Counted from the stretch's first letter, positions 7,361-17,049 are shown. The stretch: DNA of 64,000 nucleotides from Pseudomonas sp. RIT-PI-S (GCF_025642975.1 NZ_JANZKJ010000001.1:372001-436000), one strand, 5' to 3'. Program-made: numbers and translations. Notes: generated by a model from the sequence alone, not told the origin.

Positions 7361-9874
7361 ATGTTCAACAACGCACCTATACGTGCCTTGCTGGCGTGCT
7401 GTTGCCTGGTGGTGTTGCCGCAACATCTGGCGCACGCCGCAGGTGCCGGCGCCCACCTGCCTGTGCTTAACCAGGCCGCCGAACTGCCAGAGGGGTTCGA
7501 GGAGCACTTTTTCGACGTCCCTTTGGCGATGCGTATCGAAGTCGATGGCCGCTTTCTGGGCGACGCCCTGGGCATTGTCAGCCGCGATGAAACCGTTCGT
7601 TTGCTTAGCTTCACCGACACCCAGGACAGCACCGTTCCAGAAGCAGAGCGTGGGCTTTGGACGCAGGCCCTGGCAGGGGATACCCCCCTGGGCACCTGTA
7701 CCCGCAACTGTCCCAACGGGCTGATCGCCATTCACTACCAGTTGGAAGATTCACAACTGTTCATCCTGACCGAAAACGTTGAGCGCGGCGCGGCGCCGGC
7801 GCGTTATCACAGCCTCCCGGACGGGGGCAGCTATGGCCTGGTCGTACAAAACCAGTTGAACGTCGCTGCCGGCGACGGTGAAAACGCTGGCCGCTACTAC
7901 CTGCAAGGCAGCGCCAGCCTGGGCAACTGGAGCCAGACAGCGACGGCCCAGCTAGCCAAAACCGGCGAGCCAGGCACGCCTGTGTACCATTCGATCAACG
8001 AGCTTTATACCCAGCGCGAACTGCAAGGGCAGTTTTTTCGCTTGGGTTACTTTACCCCCGATGCACTTGGCCTTTACCGCCGGCCCCGGCAGTTTGGCGG
8101 TAGCCCGGACACTACCTTGGGCCTGATGTATGGCAGCAGCGACAGCCTGGCCATCGATACCGCCAGCCCCAGCACCTACCCTGTGTATGTGACGCCCGCT
8201 CGTGCCGGCGTGGTGGAAATTTATCGCAACGGCGTGTTGGTCGATAGCCAGGCGGTGCAGGCGGGGTTGCAGGCCATCGACACCCGCAAATTGCCCAGCG
8301 GTATCTACCCAGTGGACGTGCGGCTGATCGAAGATGGGATCGTGACGTCTAGTACCGAAGAAGTGATCTACAAGCCCAGCAACTGGCGCAATGCCGACCA
8401 GCGCTGGCGCTACAACCTCTATGCCGGGCGCGCCGTCCAATTGCTCAATAACTGGGGCGACGGTGACCCGCAAGGCAATACGCTCGGCGCGATGGTGAAT
8501 TACCTGGCGCACCCTCGGGTGGTGCTTGGGCTGTCGGCGCAGCGGATCGCGGAAAAAAACCAGCTCGGCACCTCCATAGACTGGAGCCTCAGCGACCGTG
8601 CCAGCGTGTACGCCAACGTTTATCAGACCCGCCAGCTCGGCACCGGCATAGACCTGCAAAGCATGTATCAGTACGGCAGCGGTAGCCTGTCGTTCAGCCA
8701 CAACCGCTCATGGCTCGATACCCGCCGCACGTATGATTACTTCAATGGCGTTGCCGTGCGCCGCCGTAACCCCTACAACGGCCAAACCCAGACCTCATCG
8801 TTTTCCCTCAATCAGCGCCTGAGCATGGACAGCAGCGTCAACGCCCGGATTGCCCACAGCGCCGGGAATGTTCAGGGGGTTTCAATGGACCTGAGCTGGT
8901 TGCGCAACGGCAAGCTGTTTGGCAGCGCTGCCAACTGGCGCGTGTCGCTGTTCGACCGGCCCGCCACCGTGACCACCGGCAGCCAGCGCAACCGGGGCAT
9001 CGAGTTGGGCATCAACATGGCGCTCGGTGGGGCCGGCAGTAATATATCCGCCAGCCTGGGCACCCGTACCGGGCCGGATGGCAGCCGTGACCTCAATGCT
9101 TCGCTGGGCTATCAGCACAGCAACGAGGAGGGGCTGCTGCGTGGCTATTCGGCCAACGTGACGGCCGATGTTTATGGCACCGGCTTGTCTGGCCAGGCCT
9201 ATTTCCAGACCGACCAGCTCAATGGCGATCTGTATGCGCAACGCTCCTCGTACAACGATGCACTCAGTGGCGGGTTGAACCTGGACAGCACCGTGGCGTT
9301 CGGTGGTGGGCAGGTCGCCGCCAGCGGGCGCTACTACGGCAGCCAGGCAGCAATGATCGTCGATGTGGACTCCGACCTGCCTAGCCTCACCCTGCGAGCG
9401 GACGACCTCGGCGGTGGGCATAGCGGCATGCTCAAGCCGGGGCGCAACCTGATCCCGGTCGGCGCGTTCAAGAGCGGGGCGGTACAGTTCGATTTCGACA
9501 GCACGGCCGCCCATGCCGCGCACATCCAGCCTTCCCTGAGTCGCTACCACCTCAACAAGGGCGCGGTGCAATACCAGCGGTTGCGTGTCTTCAAGACGGT
9601 TTCGGTACTGGGCCGCCTGCTCGACCCCCAAGGGCGACCCCTGCGTGGCGCGCGCATCCAGAACCACGCCAGCTCTAGCGTGACCGAAGCCGATGGCTTT
9701 TTCGTGCTGGAAATGAGCGAGTCCACGCCCACCTTGGAAGTTAGCCATGGCGGCCAGCCAGCCTGCACCATCGTGCTCGACCCCAGCGCGCATAGGCGCG
9801 AGAACGACGTGCTGATGGTCGCCGACCTGACCTGCCGAGCGGATACCCCAACCGTTGCCCGGCAGGAGGGATGA
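7361..9874 (+). CDS. Outer-membrane usher for CS1/cable-type fimbriae (CblC-like)
   Basis: An 837-residue usher with signal peptide (LLACCCLVVLPQHLAHA). A central large beta-barrel region is rich in aromatic/glycine strands (for example YNLYAGRAVQLLNNWGDGD, ANVYQTRQLGTGIDLQSMYQYG). A C-terminal region with PQGRPLRGARIQNHASSSVTEADGFFVLE looks like the carboxypeptidase-regulatory-like plug/terminal domain of ushers. It forms the pore through which subunits are polymerised. ATG 7361 lies after CGAGAAA and just before the signal peptide; the upstream in-frame ATG at 7280 would add a non-signal extension. It overlaps no neighbour; the next gene starts 80 bases downstream with its own strong ribosome site. 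Confidence 0.85.
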   Translation: MFNNAPIRALLACCCLVVLPQHLAHAAGAGAHLPVLNQAAELPEGFEEHFFDVPLAMRIEVDGRFLGDALGIVSRDETVRLLSFTDTQDSTVPEAERGLWTQALAGDTPLGTCTRNCPNGLIAIHYQLEDSQLFILTENVERGAAPARYHSLPDGGSYGLVVQNQLNVAAGDGENAGRYYLQGSASLGNWSQTATAQLAKTGEPGTPVYHSINELYTQRELQGQFFRLGYFTPDALGLYRRPRQFGGSPDTTLGLMYGSSDSLAIDTASPSTYPVYVTPARAGVVEIYRNGVLVDSQAVQAGLQAIDTRKLPSGIYPVDVRLIEDGIVTSSTEEVIYKPSNWRNADQRWRYNLYAGRAVQLLNNWGDGDPQGNTLGAMVNYLAHPRVVLGLSAQRIAEKNQLGTSIDWSLSDRASVYANVYQTRQLGTGIDLQSMYQYGSGSLSFSHNRSWLDTRRTYDYFNGVAVRRRNPYNGQTQTSSFSLNQRLSMDSSVNARIAHSAGNVQGVSMDLSWLRNGKLFGSAANWRVSLFDRPATVTTGSQRNRGIELGINMALGGAGSNISASLGTRTGPDGSRDLNASLGYQHSNEEGLLRGYSANVTADVYGTGLSGQAYFQTDQLNGDLYAQRSSYNDALSGGLNLDSTVAFGGGQVAASGRYYGSQAAMIVDVDSDLPSLTLRADDLGGGHSGMLKPGRNLIPVGAFKSGAVQFDFDSTAAHAAHIQPSLSRYHLNKGAVQYQRLRVFKTVSVLGRLLDPQGRPLRGARIQNHASSSVTEADGFFVLEMSESTPTLEVSHGGQPACTIVLDPSAHRRENDVLMVADLTCRADTPTVARQEG

Positions 9875-9953
9875 GGTGCGAAAGCCCAGCGTGAACAACC
9901 GCCGGCTTCAGGCACTGATGCAAATGGCGCGTTCAGTCATTCAAGGAGACACC

Positions 9954-11171
9954 ATGCGTACCGCTACCGTGCTGGCCTTCGTCAGCCTTTTCGCCTGGGT
10001 GTGCGCGCCAGCCGCCAAGGCTGCCCAGGTAAACATCACCGCGACCTATTCCCCTAACAAGGCCAACCCCACGCATAACTCATTCGTCAACACCACGCCC
10101 CAGGCTGGGTATTGCCAATGGTATCCGGCCGCCTGCGCCAACCTATTCAGTATCGCGCTGCCGATAACCTTCACTTCGCTCCTGGACATCCAACCGCCTG
10201 CTGTCCAGCCTGACCCCCGCATGGGCGCCTATTTTCGCATGCCGTCCAGTTTCCGCACGGTCATGGTCACCCATGAAAAAAACGGTACAACGGCGGAGCT
10301 TAAGTTCAGGGTATCCGGCTTTGGAGGGGCGTATCGGTTATCGATGCCCAATCCTCCAGCGCATGCAGCGCTCTGGGACAGAACGTGGGTAAACGCACCA
10401 GCGCCTTGCAGGACATCAGGCAGTGGCTACTATAGCCGGGTCGAATACCGTTGGTTCTGGTTACTCCCCGAAGGGGCTGGCGCATGTATCAAGAAAGCCA
10501 AGGTAACCATTCCTCGGCCCTTTAAGTACAAAGATATGACCATCTCCTACGAGCTTATTACCCCAGACCCGCTCAATATGGACCTAGGCCGCTATCATGG
10601 CAGCCTGACGCTGGGGGTTGGCCCTGATCGAGACCTAGACACCGGCTACGTAATGACGGCATCGGACGACACCGTCACGATTAACTTCAATTTATTAGTC
10701 AACCATTTGCTTAAGATCGAATTTGCGCCAGGCTCGGAACGGGCGATCCTCCAGCCGCCACAAGGCTGGCAGGCCTGGATGAACACGGGCAGGAACCCTC
10801 CGAGCCTGAGCGCCAGCCAGCGCTTTAATCTCTCCAGCTCGGGCAAATTCCGTATTTATCTGGAATGTGAATATTCGTTGACCGACACCTGTGCGATCCA
10901 GGAAGCGAGCGCGCGATCAAAGGTGCCGGTGGATATTTCGATCACCTTGCCCTACGGCGTGGTGAAGCGTGGAAGCCAGCAGCCAGTGCAGCGGCAGAGG
11001 CTGCGAATGGGCAGTGCCAATGCTGAAGAATTCCAGAGTGTGCAGGCCCAGTTCGATCGGGTCGCCAGTTTGCATTACGACGTAGCCGCCAGCGCTACGG
11101 CGCAAATGGTGGCGTACGCCGGGCAAACCTATAGAGGGACAGCCACGGTGGTGTTCGACGCCAGCTTTTAA
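9954..11171 (+). CDS. CS1-type fimbrial tip/minor adhesin (CblD/CfaE-like)
   Basis: A 405-residue exported protein with a signal peptide ending APAAKA-AQV. Cysteine-containing blocks, GYCQWYPAACANLF near the mature N-terminus and CEYSLTDTC later, are features of the CfaE/CblD initiator subunit that nucleates the pilus and carries receptor binding. The C-terminal sequence TYRGTATVVFDASF resembles the closing strand of the major subunit (GNYSGNVNMTFDAMV), as expected for a subunit using the same chaperone. ATG 9954 has an excellent AAGGAG site; an upstream start at 9855 is rejected because it would overlap the usher and precede the signal peptide with charged sequence. Last gene of the operon. 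Confidence 0.8.
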   Translation: MRTATVLAFVSLFAWVCAPAAKAAQVNITATYSPNKANPTHNSFVNTTPQAGYCQWYPAACANLFSIALPITFTSLLDIQPPAVQPDPRMGAYFRMPSSFRTVMVTHEKNGTTAELKFRVSGFGGAYRLSMPNPPAHAALWDRTWVNAPAPCRTSGSGYYSRVEYRWFWLLPEGAGACIKKAKVTIPRPFKYKDMTISYELITPDPLNMDLGRYHGSLTLGVGPDRDLDTGYVMTASDDTVTINFNLLVNHLLKIEFAPGSERAILQPPQGWQAWMNTGRNPPSLSASQRFNLSSSGKFRIYLECEYSLTDTCAIQEASARSKVPVDISITLPYGVVKRGSQQPVQRQRLRMGSANAEEFQSVQAQFDRVASLHYDVAASATAQMVAYAGQTYRGTATVVFDASF

Positions 11172-11288
11172 CACAGGGAAGCCAGCACAATGCCCGTGCT
11201 GGCGAGCGTACATGGTAGTTTCCTTGGCGCAGGATGTAGGGCGAGGGATTGCGTGTTAGCCGCTGCAATGCCCTAGGGAGGCCCGCGC

Positions 11289-12140
11289 ATGACGCGCTAT
11301 GTGATAGACAGCACTACCCTCTTTGACGACGAAACCTTCGAATTATCGCCCACCGCGGATCCAGCCTGCGCGGTGCTGCTAGGCGCCGCGGCCAGCCGGT
11401 GCCTCTCGGCTTTGCTTGAAGCCCAAGGCACCATCGTGACCAAAAAGGCGTTGCTTTACCAAGGGTGGGAGCGCTATGGCCAGCAAGTTTCTGGCAATAG
11501 CGTGAACCAGGCGGTAGCGCAGGTCCGCCGCTGCCTGGCAAACCTTGGACAGTCGTCGGAGTGGCTGGTTACCGTGCCGCGCATTGGCTACAAAGTGGCC
11601 GATGGGCTGGCCATCGACAAGGAGAGCGCCGAACATGCACAGCGCCTCATCATTGCGCCAAGCGTCGATGGCGCGCCGCCGATAGCGCCGCCCGCCGCGC
11701 CAACCGAGGTGGAAGCGGACGCTGCCATTTTCGTTGAAGATGCGCGGCGCCTTCGCCGGCTTTGGCCGCATGCGCGCCTGCCGGCTTACGTGTGTGCATT
11801 CCTGGGCCTCAATGCTGCCTTGGCGCTGGGTTGGGACGCGCGGCGTGGCTTATCGCCACTGGCCAGCGAGGTGTCCGCGCCTTATGTGGCGGCGGGCAGT
11901 GATGCCCAGCAGCAATTTTTCGTAGGGGCAACGTTGGCGGGCAAGCCCGATACCATTGCGCAGCACATTGCGCGGTTGCAGCGCCAGCCACCGAGCACGG
12001 TTTCGTTGGCCGAACGCCCCTATGTGTATATAAACGGTACGCTGCGCAGCGACGTTTATAGCTATTTCCTCTGCGTGGCGCCGATTGAGCGAGCGCGAGC
12101 CCACTGCTTGTCGTATTTGATCGTGGATGAGCGCTCATGA
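11289..12140 (+). CDS. ToxR/CadC-like membrane-bound winged-helix regulator
   Basis: A 283-residue protein with an N-terminal winged-helix DNA-binding domain (about 1-105; GTIVTKKALLYQGWERYGQQVSGNSVNQAVAQVRRCL and VPRIGYKV are the helix-turn-helix and wing of the OmpR/ToxR class). A proline-rich linker, a single membrane segment near 164-182 (LPAYVCAFLGLNAALALGW) and a periplasmic domain of about 100 residues follow. It probably senses an envelope signal and controls the adjacent fimbrial operon; this is inferred from position. The start follows AGGGAGG. It overlaps the next gene by four bases (ATGA), the arrangement of toxR-toxS pairs. Confidence 0.8.
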   Translation: MTRYVIDSTTLFDDETFELSPTADPACAVLLGAAASRCLSALLEAQGTIVTKKALLYQGWERYGQQVSGNSVNQAVAQVRRCLANLGQSSEWLVTVPRIGYKVADGLAIDKESAEHAQRLIIAPSVDGAPPIAPPAAPTEVEADAAIFVEDARRLRRLWPHARLPAYVCAFLGLNAALALGWDARRGLSPLASEVSAPYVAAGSDAQQQFFVGATLAGKPDTIAQHIARLQRQPPSTVSLAERPYVYINGTLRSDVYSYFLCVAPIERARAHCLSYLIVDERS

Positions 12141-12634
12141 CCAACGGCTTGCTTTGCCTGTTACGGGCCGGCTGCATGGTAATACTGAGCGTCGCGCCCT
12201 GGCTATTCACCACCGGGCCGTTCGCTCACGCACGGGTTGAGTGGCAATGCGATACTCCGTTCGAGTTGCTACGGTTTTCGCCGCAAGCGCAGGAGAGCCG
12301 CGTGCTGGGCCTGCTGAGCCAGTTCTATCATGGAGATGGGCGTGGCCTGGCGCGGTTAAACGGCCGGTTGGAAACCCTTGACCAGAACCAAACGCCACAA
12401 CGCCAGACGTTCCACCGGGTAGCCGAGTTCGTATACGGCCCGGCCGGGCCCTACTTCAAGAAGCGTATCGACCAGGTATCCCAAGGCATGGGGGACACCA
12501 TGCCGGCCCAATGGGCATTGGAGTATTTCCACGAGCCTGGCAGCGACTATTACCTGCAGGTGATGCGGCTGGGCGGCCAGGGCCGGGCGCTTGGCGCCAT
12601 CGGCATGCCTCGGTTGTATTGTTCGGACCCGTAG
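12137..12634 (+). CDS. Exported partner protein of the ToxR-like regulator (hypothetical)
   Basis: A 165-residue protein with an N-terminal signal peptide or anchor (GCMVILSVAPWLFTTGPFAHA) followed by a soluble periplasmic domain with two cysteines. I recognise no family. Its four-base overlap with the upstream membrane regulator suggests co-translation, and by analogy with ToxS it may protect or modulate the regulator's periplasmic domain. That role is inference from arrangement only. Confidence 0.65.
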   Translation: MTNGLLCLLRAGCMVILSVAPWLFTTGPFAHARVEWQCDTPFELLRFSPQAQESRVLGLLSQFYHGDGRGLARLNGRLETLDQNQTPQRQTFHRVAEFVYGPAGPYFKKRIDQVSQGMGDTMPAQWALEYFHEPGSDYYLQVMRLGGQGRALGAIGMPRLYCSDP

Positions 12635-12737
12635 CTGCCCAGGTTAGTTAAGCGAAAAGGTCCGAAAGTTTGCGACCCAACGCAGTTGCTACGCAGATCG
12701 AAGGGCGCGGCGCTATCAGGCGGGCGGGGCGTTGACC

Positions 12738-12770
12738 GTGTAGGAGCGGGCCCAGCCCGCGAAGCTTTTT
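12738..12770. terminator. REP-like hairpin with T-run between convergent genes
   Basis: GTAGGAGCGGGCCCAGCCCGCGAA contains the stem GCGGGC/GCCCGC (12746-12751 and 12755-12760) and is followed by GAAGCTTTTT. It has the look of a Pseudomonas REP element and lies between the convergent regulator operon and xseA. The rest of 12635-12874 holds no gene I can support. Confidence 0.6.
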
Positions 12771-12874
12771 GCTAGCGCTAGCCCCAACGGGGCAGCGCTG
12801 GCTGCACTGGCGCGCCCAGCGCAGGCAGTGCCTGGCGCCCGCCGTTAGCCCAAGGGCTTGCTGCACTCGCCTGC

Positions 12875-14254
12875 TCAGTCGAACAACGGCAGCGTCACCG
12901 GCGCCAGGCTGTTGTCCTCCACTCGCACCGCCAATTCCCCTTCGCCCAGCTTTGCCGTCAACCGTTGGCCAGGCTGGGCCTGGCTGGCGCTACGGATCGC
13001 GTGGCCACGGGCGTCCAGCAAAATGCTGTAGCCGCGCCCAAGGGTGGCCAAGGGGCTGACGATATTGAGTGCCTGGGCCTGGGCCTGCAGGCGCAGCCGG
13101 TCTGAGCGCAGCCGCTCCTGCATGACCTTCGGTAGCTGCTGGCGTAGCTGGTCCAGGCGCTGGCGCAACAAGGCCAGCGCCCGCCCCGGGTGTTGCGCCG
13201 CCAAGCGCGCGTCCAGGTGAATAAGGCGCTGGCGGCGGTGCTGCAGCGTGGCATCGAAGGCGCGGCGCAGGCGCATGTCCAGGTCGTCCAGGCGTTGTGC
13301 CTGTTGGCGCACCTTCTCGCCGGGATGGCGCAGGCGCCGGGTGAGGCCCTCCAGGCGCAGCCGGTCGTGGGCCAGCCGGTGCTGGATACGCAACAGCAAG
13401 CGGCGCTGCAAGCCGGCCAACTGACGCTGCAGGTCGTTGCTGTCTGGCGCCAGCAGCTCGGCCGCCGCGGTAGGGGTGGGGGCGCGAACGTCGGCGACGA
13501 AATCGCTGATGGACACATCCGTTTCATGGCCTACCGCGCTGACTACGGGGGTCACGCACGCGTCGATGGCCCGGGCTACGGCTTCTTCGTTGAAGCACCA
13601 CAGGTCTTCCAGCGAGCCCCCGCCACGGGCCAGGATGATTGCATCGAAGCCGTGGCGGTCGGCCAGGCCCAGCGCCCGGACGATCTGCCCGATGGCTTCG
13701 CGACCTTGCACCGCGGTGGGGATGACCGTTAACCGCACTTGCGGCGCTCGACGGCGGAACACGCTGATGATGTCACGGATCACCGCGCCGCCCGGCGAGG
13801 TGACGATGCCGATGCGCCGCGGGTGCGCCGGCAGGCCTAGTTTGCGCTCGGCGCTGAACAGCCCCTCGGCGTCGAGTTTTTCTTTCAACGCTTCGAAGGC
13901 CAGGCGCAGCGCGCCATCGCCAGCGGGCTCCACGGTGTCGAGGATCAGTTGATAATCCCCACGCCCCTCGAACAGCGATACCTTGCCCCGGACCTTCACC
14001 GCCAACCCATCGCGCAGCGCCTGGCGCACCCGGGTCGCGTTCTGCCGGAACAGCGCGCAGCGAACCTGGGCGCCGGCGTCTTTGAGGGTGAAATAAATGT
14101 GCCCGGAGGCGGGCCGCGCCAAGTTGGAGATTTCCCCCTCGACCCACACACTGCTGAACACGTCTTCGAGCAGCACGCGGGCGCGGCCGTTGAGTTGGGA
14201 GACGGTGAGAACCTGCCGGTCCAGGCCGAGCCTGGCAAAGGGATCGTTATTCAT
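12875..14254 (-). CDS. xseA: Exodeoxyribonuclease VII large subunit
   Basis: Catalytic subunit of ExoVII, a single-strand-specific exonuclease acting in both directions. The 459-residue protein has an N-terminal OB fold (LTVSQLNGRARVLLEDVFSSVWVEGEISNLARPASGH) and a central catalytic domain (PHRRIGIVTSPGGAVIRDI, ILARGGGSLEDLWCFNEEAVARAI, SAVGHETDVSISDFVADVRAPTPTAAAE). A long coiled-coil C-terminal part precedes the final LGRGYSIL motif. The ATG at 14254 gives the usual N-terminus (MNNDPFARLGLDRQVL) although its ribosome site is weak; the upstream extension to 14398 lies within a neighbouring gene. xseB is not nearby. Confidence 0.95.
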   Translation of the reverse strand: MNNDPFARLGLDRQVLTVSQLNGRARVLLEDVFSSVWVEGEISNLARPASGHIYFTLKDAGAQVRCALFRQNATRVRQALRDGLAVKVRGKVSLFEGRGDYQLILDTVEPAGDGALRLAFEALKEKLDAEGLFSAERKLGLPAHPRRIGIVTSPGGAVIRDIISVFRRRAPQVRLTVIPTAVQGREAIGQIVRALGLADRHGFDAIILARGGGSLEDLWCFNEEAVARAIDACVTPVVSAVGHETDVSISDFVADVRAPTPTAAAELLAPDSNDLQRQLAGLQRRLLLRIQHRLAHDRLRLEGLTRRLRHPGEKVRQQAQRLDDLDMRLRRAFDATLQHRRQRLIHLDARLAAQHPGRALALLRQRLDQLRQQLPKVMQERLRSDRLRLQAQAQALNIVSPLATLGRGYSILLDARGHAIRSASQAQPGQRLTAKLGEGELAVRVEDNSLAPVTLPLFD

Positions 14255-14292
14255 GCGCCGATGATAAGGCCAACCCCGGCAACTGTCGCGGG

Positions 14293-14766
14293 TTACCTCA
14301 GCGGTTGCACCAGGCGCAGCACGTCGCGCCCGAACCCGGCCCTTTCGTACATCTCCGCAGCTCGGCGGTTGTCCTCGAAGACTGAAATGGTCAGCCATTG
14401 AAAGCCTTGTTCGGTCGCCCAGGCGCGGGCGGCGTCGAGCAGCAAGCGGCCCACGCCATGGCCTTCATGCGCGGGCGCCACGACGATATCCGACACATGC
14501 CCATGGGGCGCGTCCCGATAGTGGTCCTTGAGGCTATGGACGTGCACGAACCCTGCGACCTCGCCGCCTAGGGTTGCGACCATCACTTTCGGGTCTTCGC
14601 CTTGAGCCTGGAGCGCCGCGGCGATCCTTCTTTTATCCACGATCACCATCTGCTCTGCATTGCGCCATGCCGGTGGACCGAATTCGACCAGGCGCTCGAC
14701 CAGCTCAAGCACTTTGTCTTCATCGGCGGTTGCCGCGCGGCGGATAGTCACCTGACCTGTTGTCAT
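14293..14766 (-). CDS. GNAT-family N-acetyltransferase
   Basis: A 157-residue acetyltransferase of the GNAT fold. The acetyl-CoA binding segment is visible as VSDIVVAPAHEGHGVGRLLLDAARAWA (the Q/RxxGxG/A motif as HEGHGVGRLL), followed by the C-terminal block NRRAAEMYERAGFGRD. Substrate cannot be told from sequence. The gene lies upstream of xseA on the same strand with a 38-base gap and may be co-transcribed with it. Confidence 0.85.
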   Translation of the reverse strand: MTTGQVTIRRAATADEDKVLELVERLVEFGPPAWRNAEQMVIVDKRRIAAALQAQGEDPKVMVATLGGEVAGFVHVHSLKDHYRDAPHGHVSDIVVAPAHEGHGVGRLLLDAARAWATEQGFQWLTISVFEDNRRAAEMYERAGFGRDVLRLVQPLR

Positions 14767-14879
14767 TATTAGGGCCCTCTAGTGGTGCATCAAGACTATG
14801 CAGAATAGCCTGGCCATTACGGCCGCCAGCCCGTGTGGTGATAGAATCAGCCACCGTTCCGTCGTTGTATGGCGCCCCC

Positions 14880-15428
14880 ATGGCCTCGCAAAGCATCCTC
14901 GTTCCACAGCTCTCCACCGTTCCCAATCACGAAGGCGCCGCCAGCCTGATGTTGCGCTGGCTGGTGCATAAAAACGTGGTGGACGGTCAGCTCAGCACCT
15001 GCTGCCGCGGCGGCAATGGCATGGGCTACGCCATTGCCGAGGGGGCTCGGCGGGTGGTCAGGCACCCGGACCGGTTGCCCTTCGATGAAAAGCTCAACGG
15101 GCTGCGCATCGTCACTCATCGCTGCATCTATACCCCGCAAAAGGGCTTTCTCGAAGAAGCCGGCTGCCCCAATTGCCGCCGCGAAGTGGGCGAGCCGCTG
15201 TTCGAAAGCCTCGATGAGTGGTACCCCGGCTACACCAATAACTTCACGTGCCCGCTGTGCGGCTTCGAGGATGACATCAACGGCTTTTTATTCTTGCAGC
15301 CGTGCGGTTTCTCCAACCTTGGCTTTATTTTCGAAGGCTGGGGCGAGGCGCGCTTCACCGAAAAATTCGTGGCGGATTTCGCCGAGCGGCTGGATTGGCC
15401 AGTGCGGCAGGTAGAGGTACACTTTTAA
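14880..15428 (+). CDS. Uncharacterised zinc-ribbon protein conserved in Pseudomonas
   Basis: A 182-residue soluble protein. Two CxxC pairs (GCPNCRREVG and FTCPLCGFEDDI) form a probable zinc ribbon. The N-terminal part has a further cysteine pair, STCCRGGNGMGYAIAEGARRVV. Homologues are often labelled as sugar ABC transporter ATPase, but there is no Walker motif here, so that label would be wrong. ATG 14880 is preferred to 14760 because the longer start overlaps the divergent acetyltransferase gene. Function unknown. Confidence 0.7.
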   Translation: MASQSILVPQLSTVPNHEGAASLMLRWLVHKNVVDGQLSTCCRGGNGMGYAIAEGARRVVRHPDRLPFDEKLNGLRIVTHRCIYTPQKGFLEEAGCPNCRREVGEPLFESLDEWYPGYTNNFTCPLCGFEDDINGFLFLQPCGFSNLGFIFEGWGEARFTEKFVADFAERLDWPVRQVEVHF

Positions 15429-15440
15429 AACGCGCGCTCA

Positions 15441-15469
15441 TTGAGCCACATGGCATGTATAGGTATAAT
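15441..15469 (+). promoter_or_regulatory. Sigma-70 promoter of guaB
   Basis: TTGAGC (15441-15446), a 17-base spacer and TATAAT (15464-15469) lie about 38 bases before the guaB start. The -10 box is a perfect consensus. This is the best-formed promoter seen in the window. Confidence 0.8.
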
Positions 15470-15506
15470 GGCGCGCTTCCATTTTTCCCGCCCGGGAGCC
15501 CCCGCG

Positions 15507-16976
15507 ATGCTGCGTATCAGCCAAGAAGCCCTGACTTTCGACGACATTCTTTTGGTCCCCGGTTACTCCGAGGTCCTGCCTAACGAAGTCAGCCTCAAGA
15601 CCCGTTTGACCCGTGGCATCGAGCTGAACATTCCCCTGGTGTCCGCCGCCATGGACACCGTGACCGAAGCCCGCCTCGCCATCGCCATGGCCCAGGAAGG
15701 CGGCATCGGCATCATCCACAAGAACATGACCATCGAACAGCAGGCCGCGGAAGTCCGCAAGGTCAAGAAGTTCGAGGCCGGTGTGGTGAAGGACCCGATC
15801 ACCATCGAGGCCGGCGCCACGGTTCGCGATCTGTTCGACCTGACCCGCCAGCACAACATTTCCGGCGTGCCCGTGCTGCATGACGGCGACCTGGTAGGCA
15901 TCGTCACTTCCCGCGACGTGCGATTCGAGAACCGTCTGGACATCCCGGTACGCGAGGTCATGACTCCGCGTGATCGCCTGGTGACCGTGCGTGAAGGCGC
16001 CACCAAGGAAGAAGTCCGCCAGTTGCTGCACAAGCATCGGTTGGAGAAGGTGCTGATCGTCGACGCGGACTTCCAGCTCAAAGGCATGATGACCGTCAAG
16101 GACATCGAAAAAGCCAAGGCGTATCCGCTGGCCAGCAAGGATGACCAAGGTCGCCTGCGCGTGGGCGCCGCGGTCGGGACCGGCAAGGATACCGGCGAGC
16201 GTGTAGCCGCCCTGGTAGCCGCCGGCGTGGACGTGGTGGTGGTGGACACCGCCCACGGCCATTCCAAGGGCGTGATCGACCGCGTGCGCTGGGTCAAGCA
16301 GAACTTCCCGCAGGTGCAGGTCATCGGAGGCAACATCGCTACCGGCGCCGCTGCCCGTGCCCTGGTGGAGGCGGGTGCCGATGGCGTCAAGGTCGGTATC
16401 GGCCCTGGGTCCATCTGCACCACCCGTATTGTCGCGGGTGTGGGCGTGCCGCAGATCAGCGCGGTGGCCAATGTAGCTGAAGCATTGAAGGACACCGACG
16501 TTCCACTGGTCGCCGACGGCGGTATCCGCTTCTCGGGTGACCTGTCCAAGGCCATTGTGGCCGGTGCCTATTGCGTGATGATGGGCTCGATGTTCGCCGG
16601 TACCGAAGAAGCGCCGGGCGAGATCGAACTGTTCCAGGGTCGCTCCTACAAAGCCTATCGCGGCATGGGCTCGCTGGGCGCAATGGCCCAGGCGCAAGGG
16701 TCTTCGGACCGCTACTTCCAGGATTCGTCCGCTGGCGCCGAGAAGCTGGTGCCCGAAGGGATCGAAGGCCGCGTGCCGTACAAAGGCGTGCTTTCGGCGA
16801 TCATCCATCAGTTGATGGGTGGCCTGCGTTCGTCCATGGGCTACACCGGCAGCGCCGATATCCACGAGATGCGCACCAAGCCGGAATTCGTGCGCATCAC
16901 TGGCGCCGGGATGGCCGAGTCCCATGTGCACGACGTGCAGATCACCAAGGAAGCGCCTAACTATCGCGTAGGCTGA
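15507..16976 (+). CDS. guaB: Inosine-5'-monophosphate dehydrogenase
   Basis: Oxidises IMP to XMP with NAD, the rate-limiting step toward GMP. The 489-residue protein has the TIM-barrel start ([17 protein letters not shown]) and two CBS domains in the middle (about 92-205; [17 protein letters not shown] and [16 protein letters not shown]). The active-site loop is [15 protein letters not shown] with C304 as nucleophile, and a C-terminal flap ([13 protein letters not shown]) is present. ATG 15507 gives the standard N-terminus [13 protein letters not shown]. It is followed by guaA after a terminator-like hairpin. Confidence 0.97.
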   Translation: MLRISQEALTFDDILLVPGYSEVLPNEVSLKTRLTRGIELNIPLVSAAMDTVTEARLAIAMAQEGGIGIIHKNMTIEQQAAEVRKVKKFEAGVVKDPITIEAGATVRDLFDLTRQHNISGVPVLHDGDLVGIVTSRDVRFENRLDIPVREVMTPRDRLVTVREGATKEEVRQLLHKHRLEKVLIVDADFQLKGMMTVKDIEKAKAYPLASKDDQGRLRVGAAVGTGKDTGERVAALVAAGVDVVVVDTAHGHSKGVIDRVRWVKQNFPQVQVIGGNIATGAAARALVEAGADGVKVGIGPGSICTTRIVAGVGVPQISAVANVAEALKDTDVPLVADGGIRFSGDLSKAIVAGAYCVMMGSMFAGTEEAPGEIELFQGRSYKAYRGMGSLGAMAQAQGSSDRYFQDSSAGAEKLVPEGIEGRVPYKGVLSAIIHQLMGGLRSSMGYTGSADIHEMRTKPEFVRITGAGMAESHVHDVQITKEAPNYRVG

Positions 16977-16995
16977 TAGCCAGGTGTTTATTGAG

Positions 16996-17030
16996 CGGGG
17001 CTGTTGCGACACAGCCCCGTTTTATTTTTT
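16996..17030 (+). terminator. Terminator/attenuator between guaB and guaA
   Basis: CGGGGCTGT (16996-17004) pairs with ACAGCCCCG (17011-17019), a 6-base loop between, and a T-rich tail TTTTATTTTTT follows. It would partly or fully uncouple guaA from guaB transcription. Confidence 0.8.
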
Positions 17031-17049
17031 GTTCTCGAGAGAATGAGTC

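Noticed and set aside
15438..17012. 524-codon frame antisense to guaB
   Set aside because: Mirror of a strongly conserved gene, rich in His/Gly/Val as expected from GC bias.
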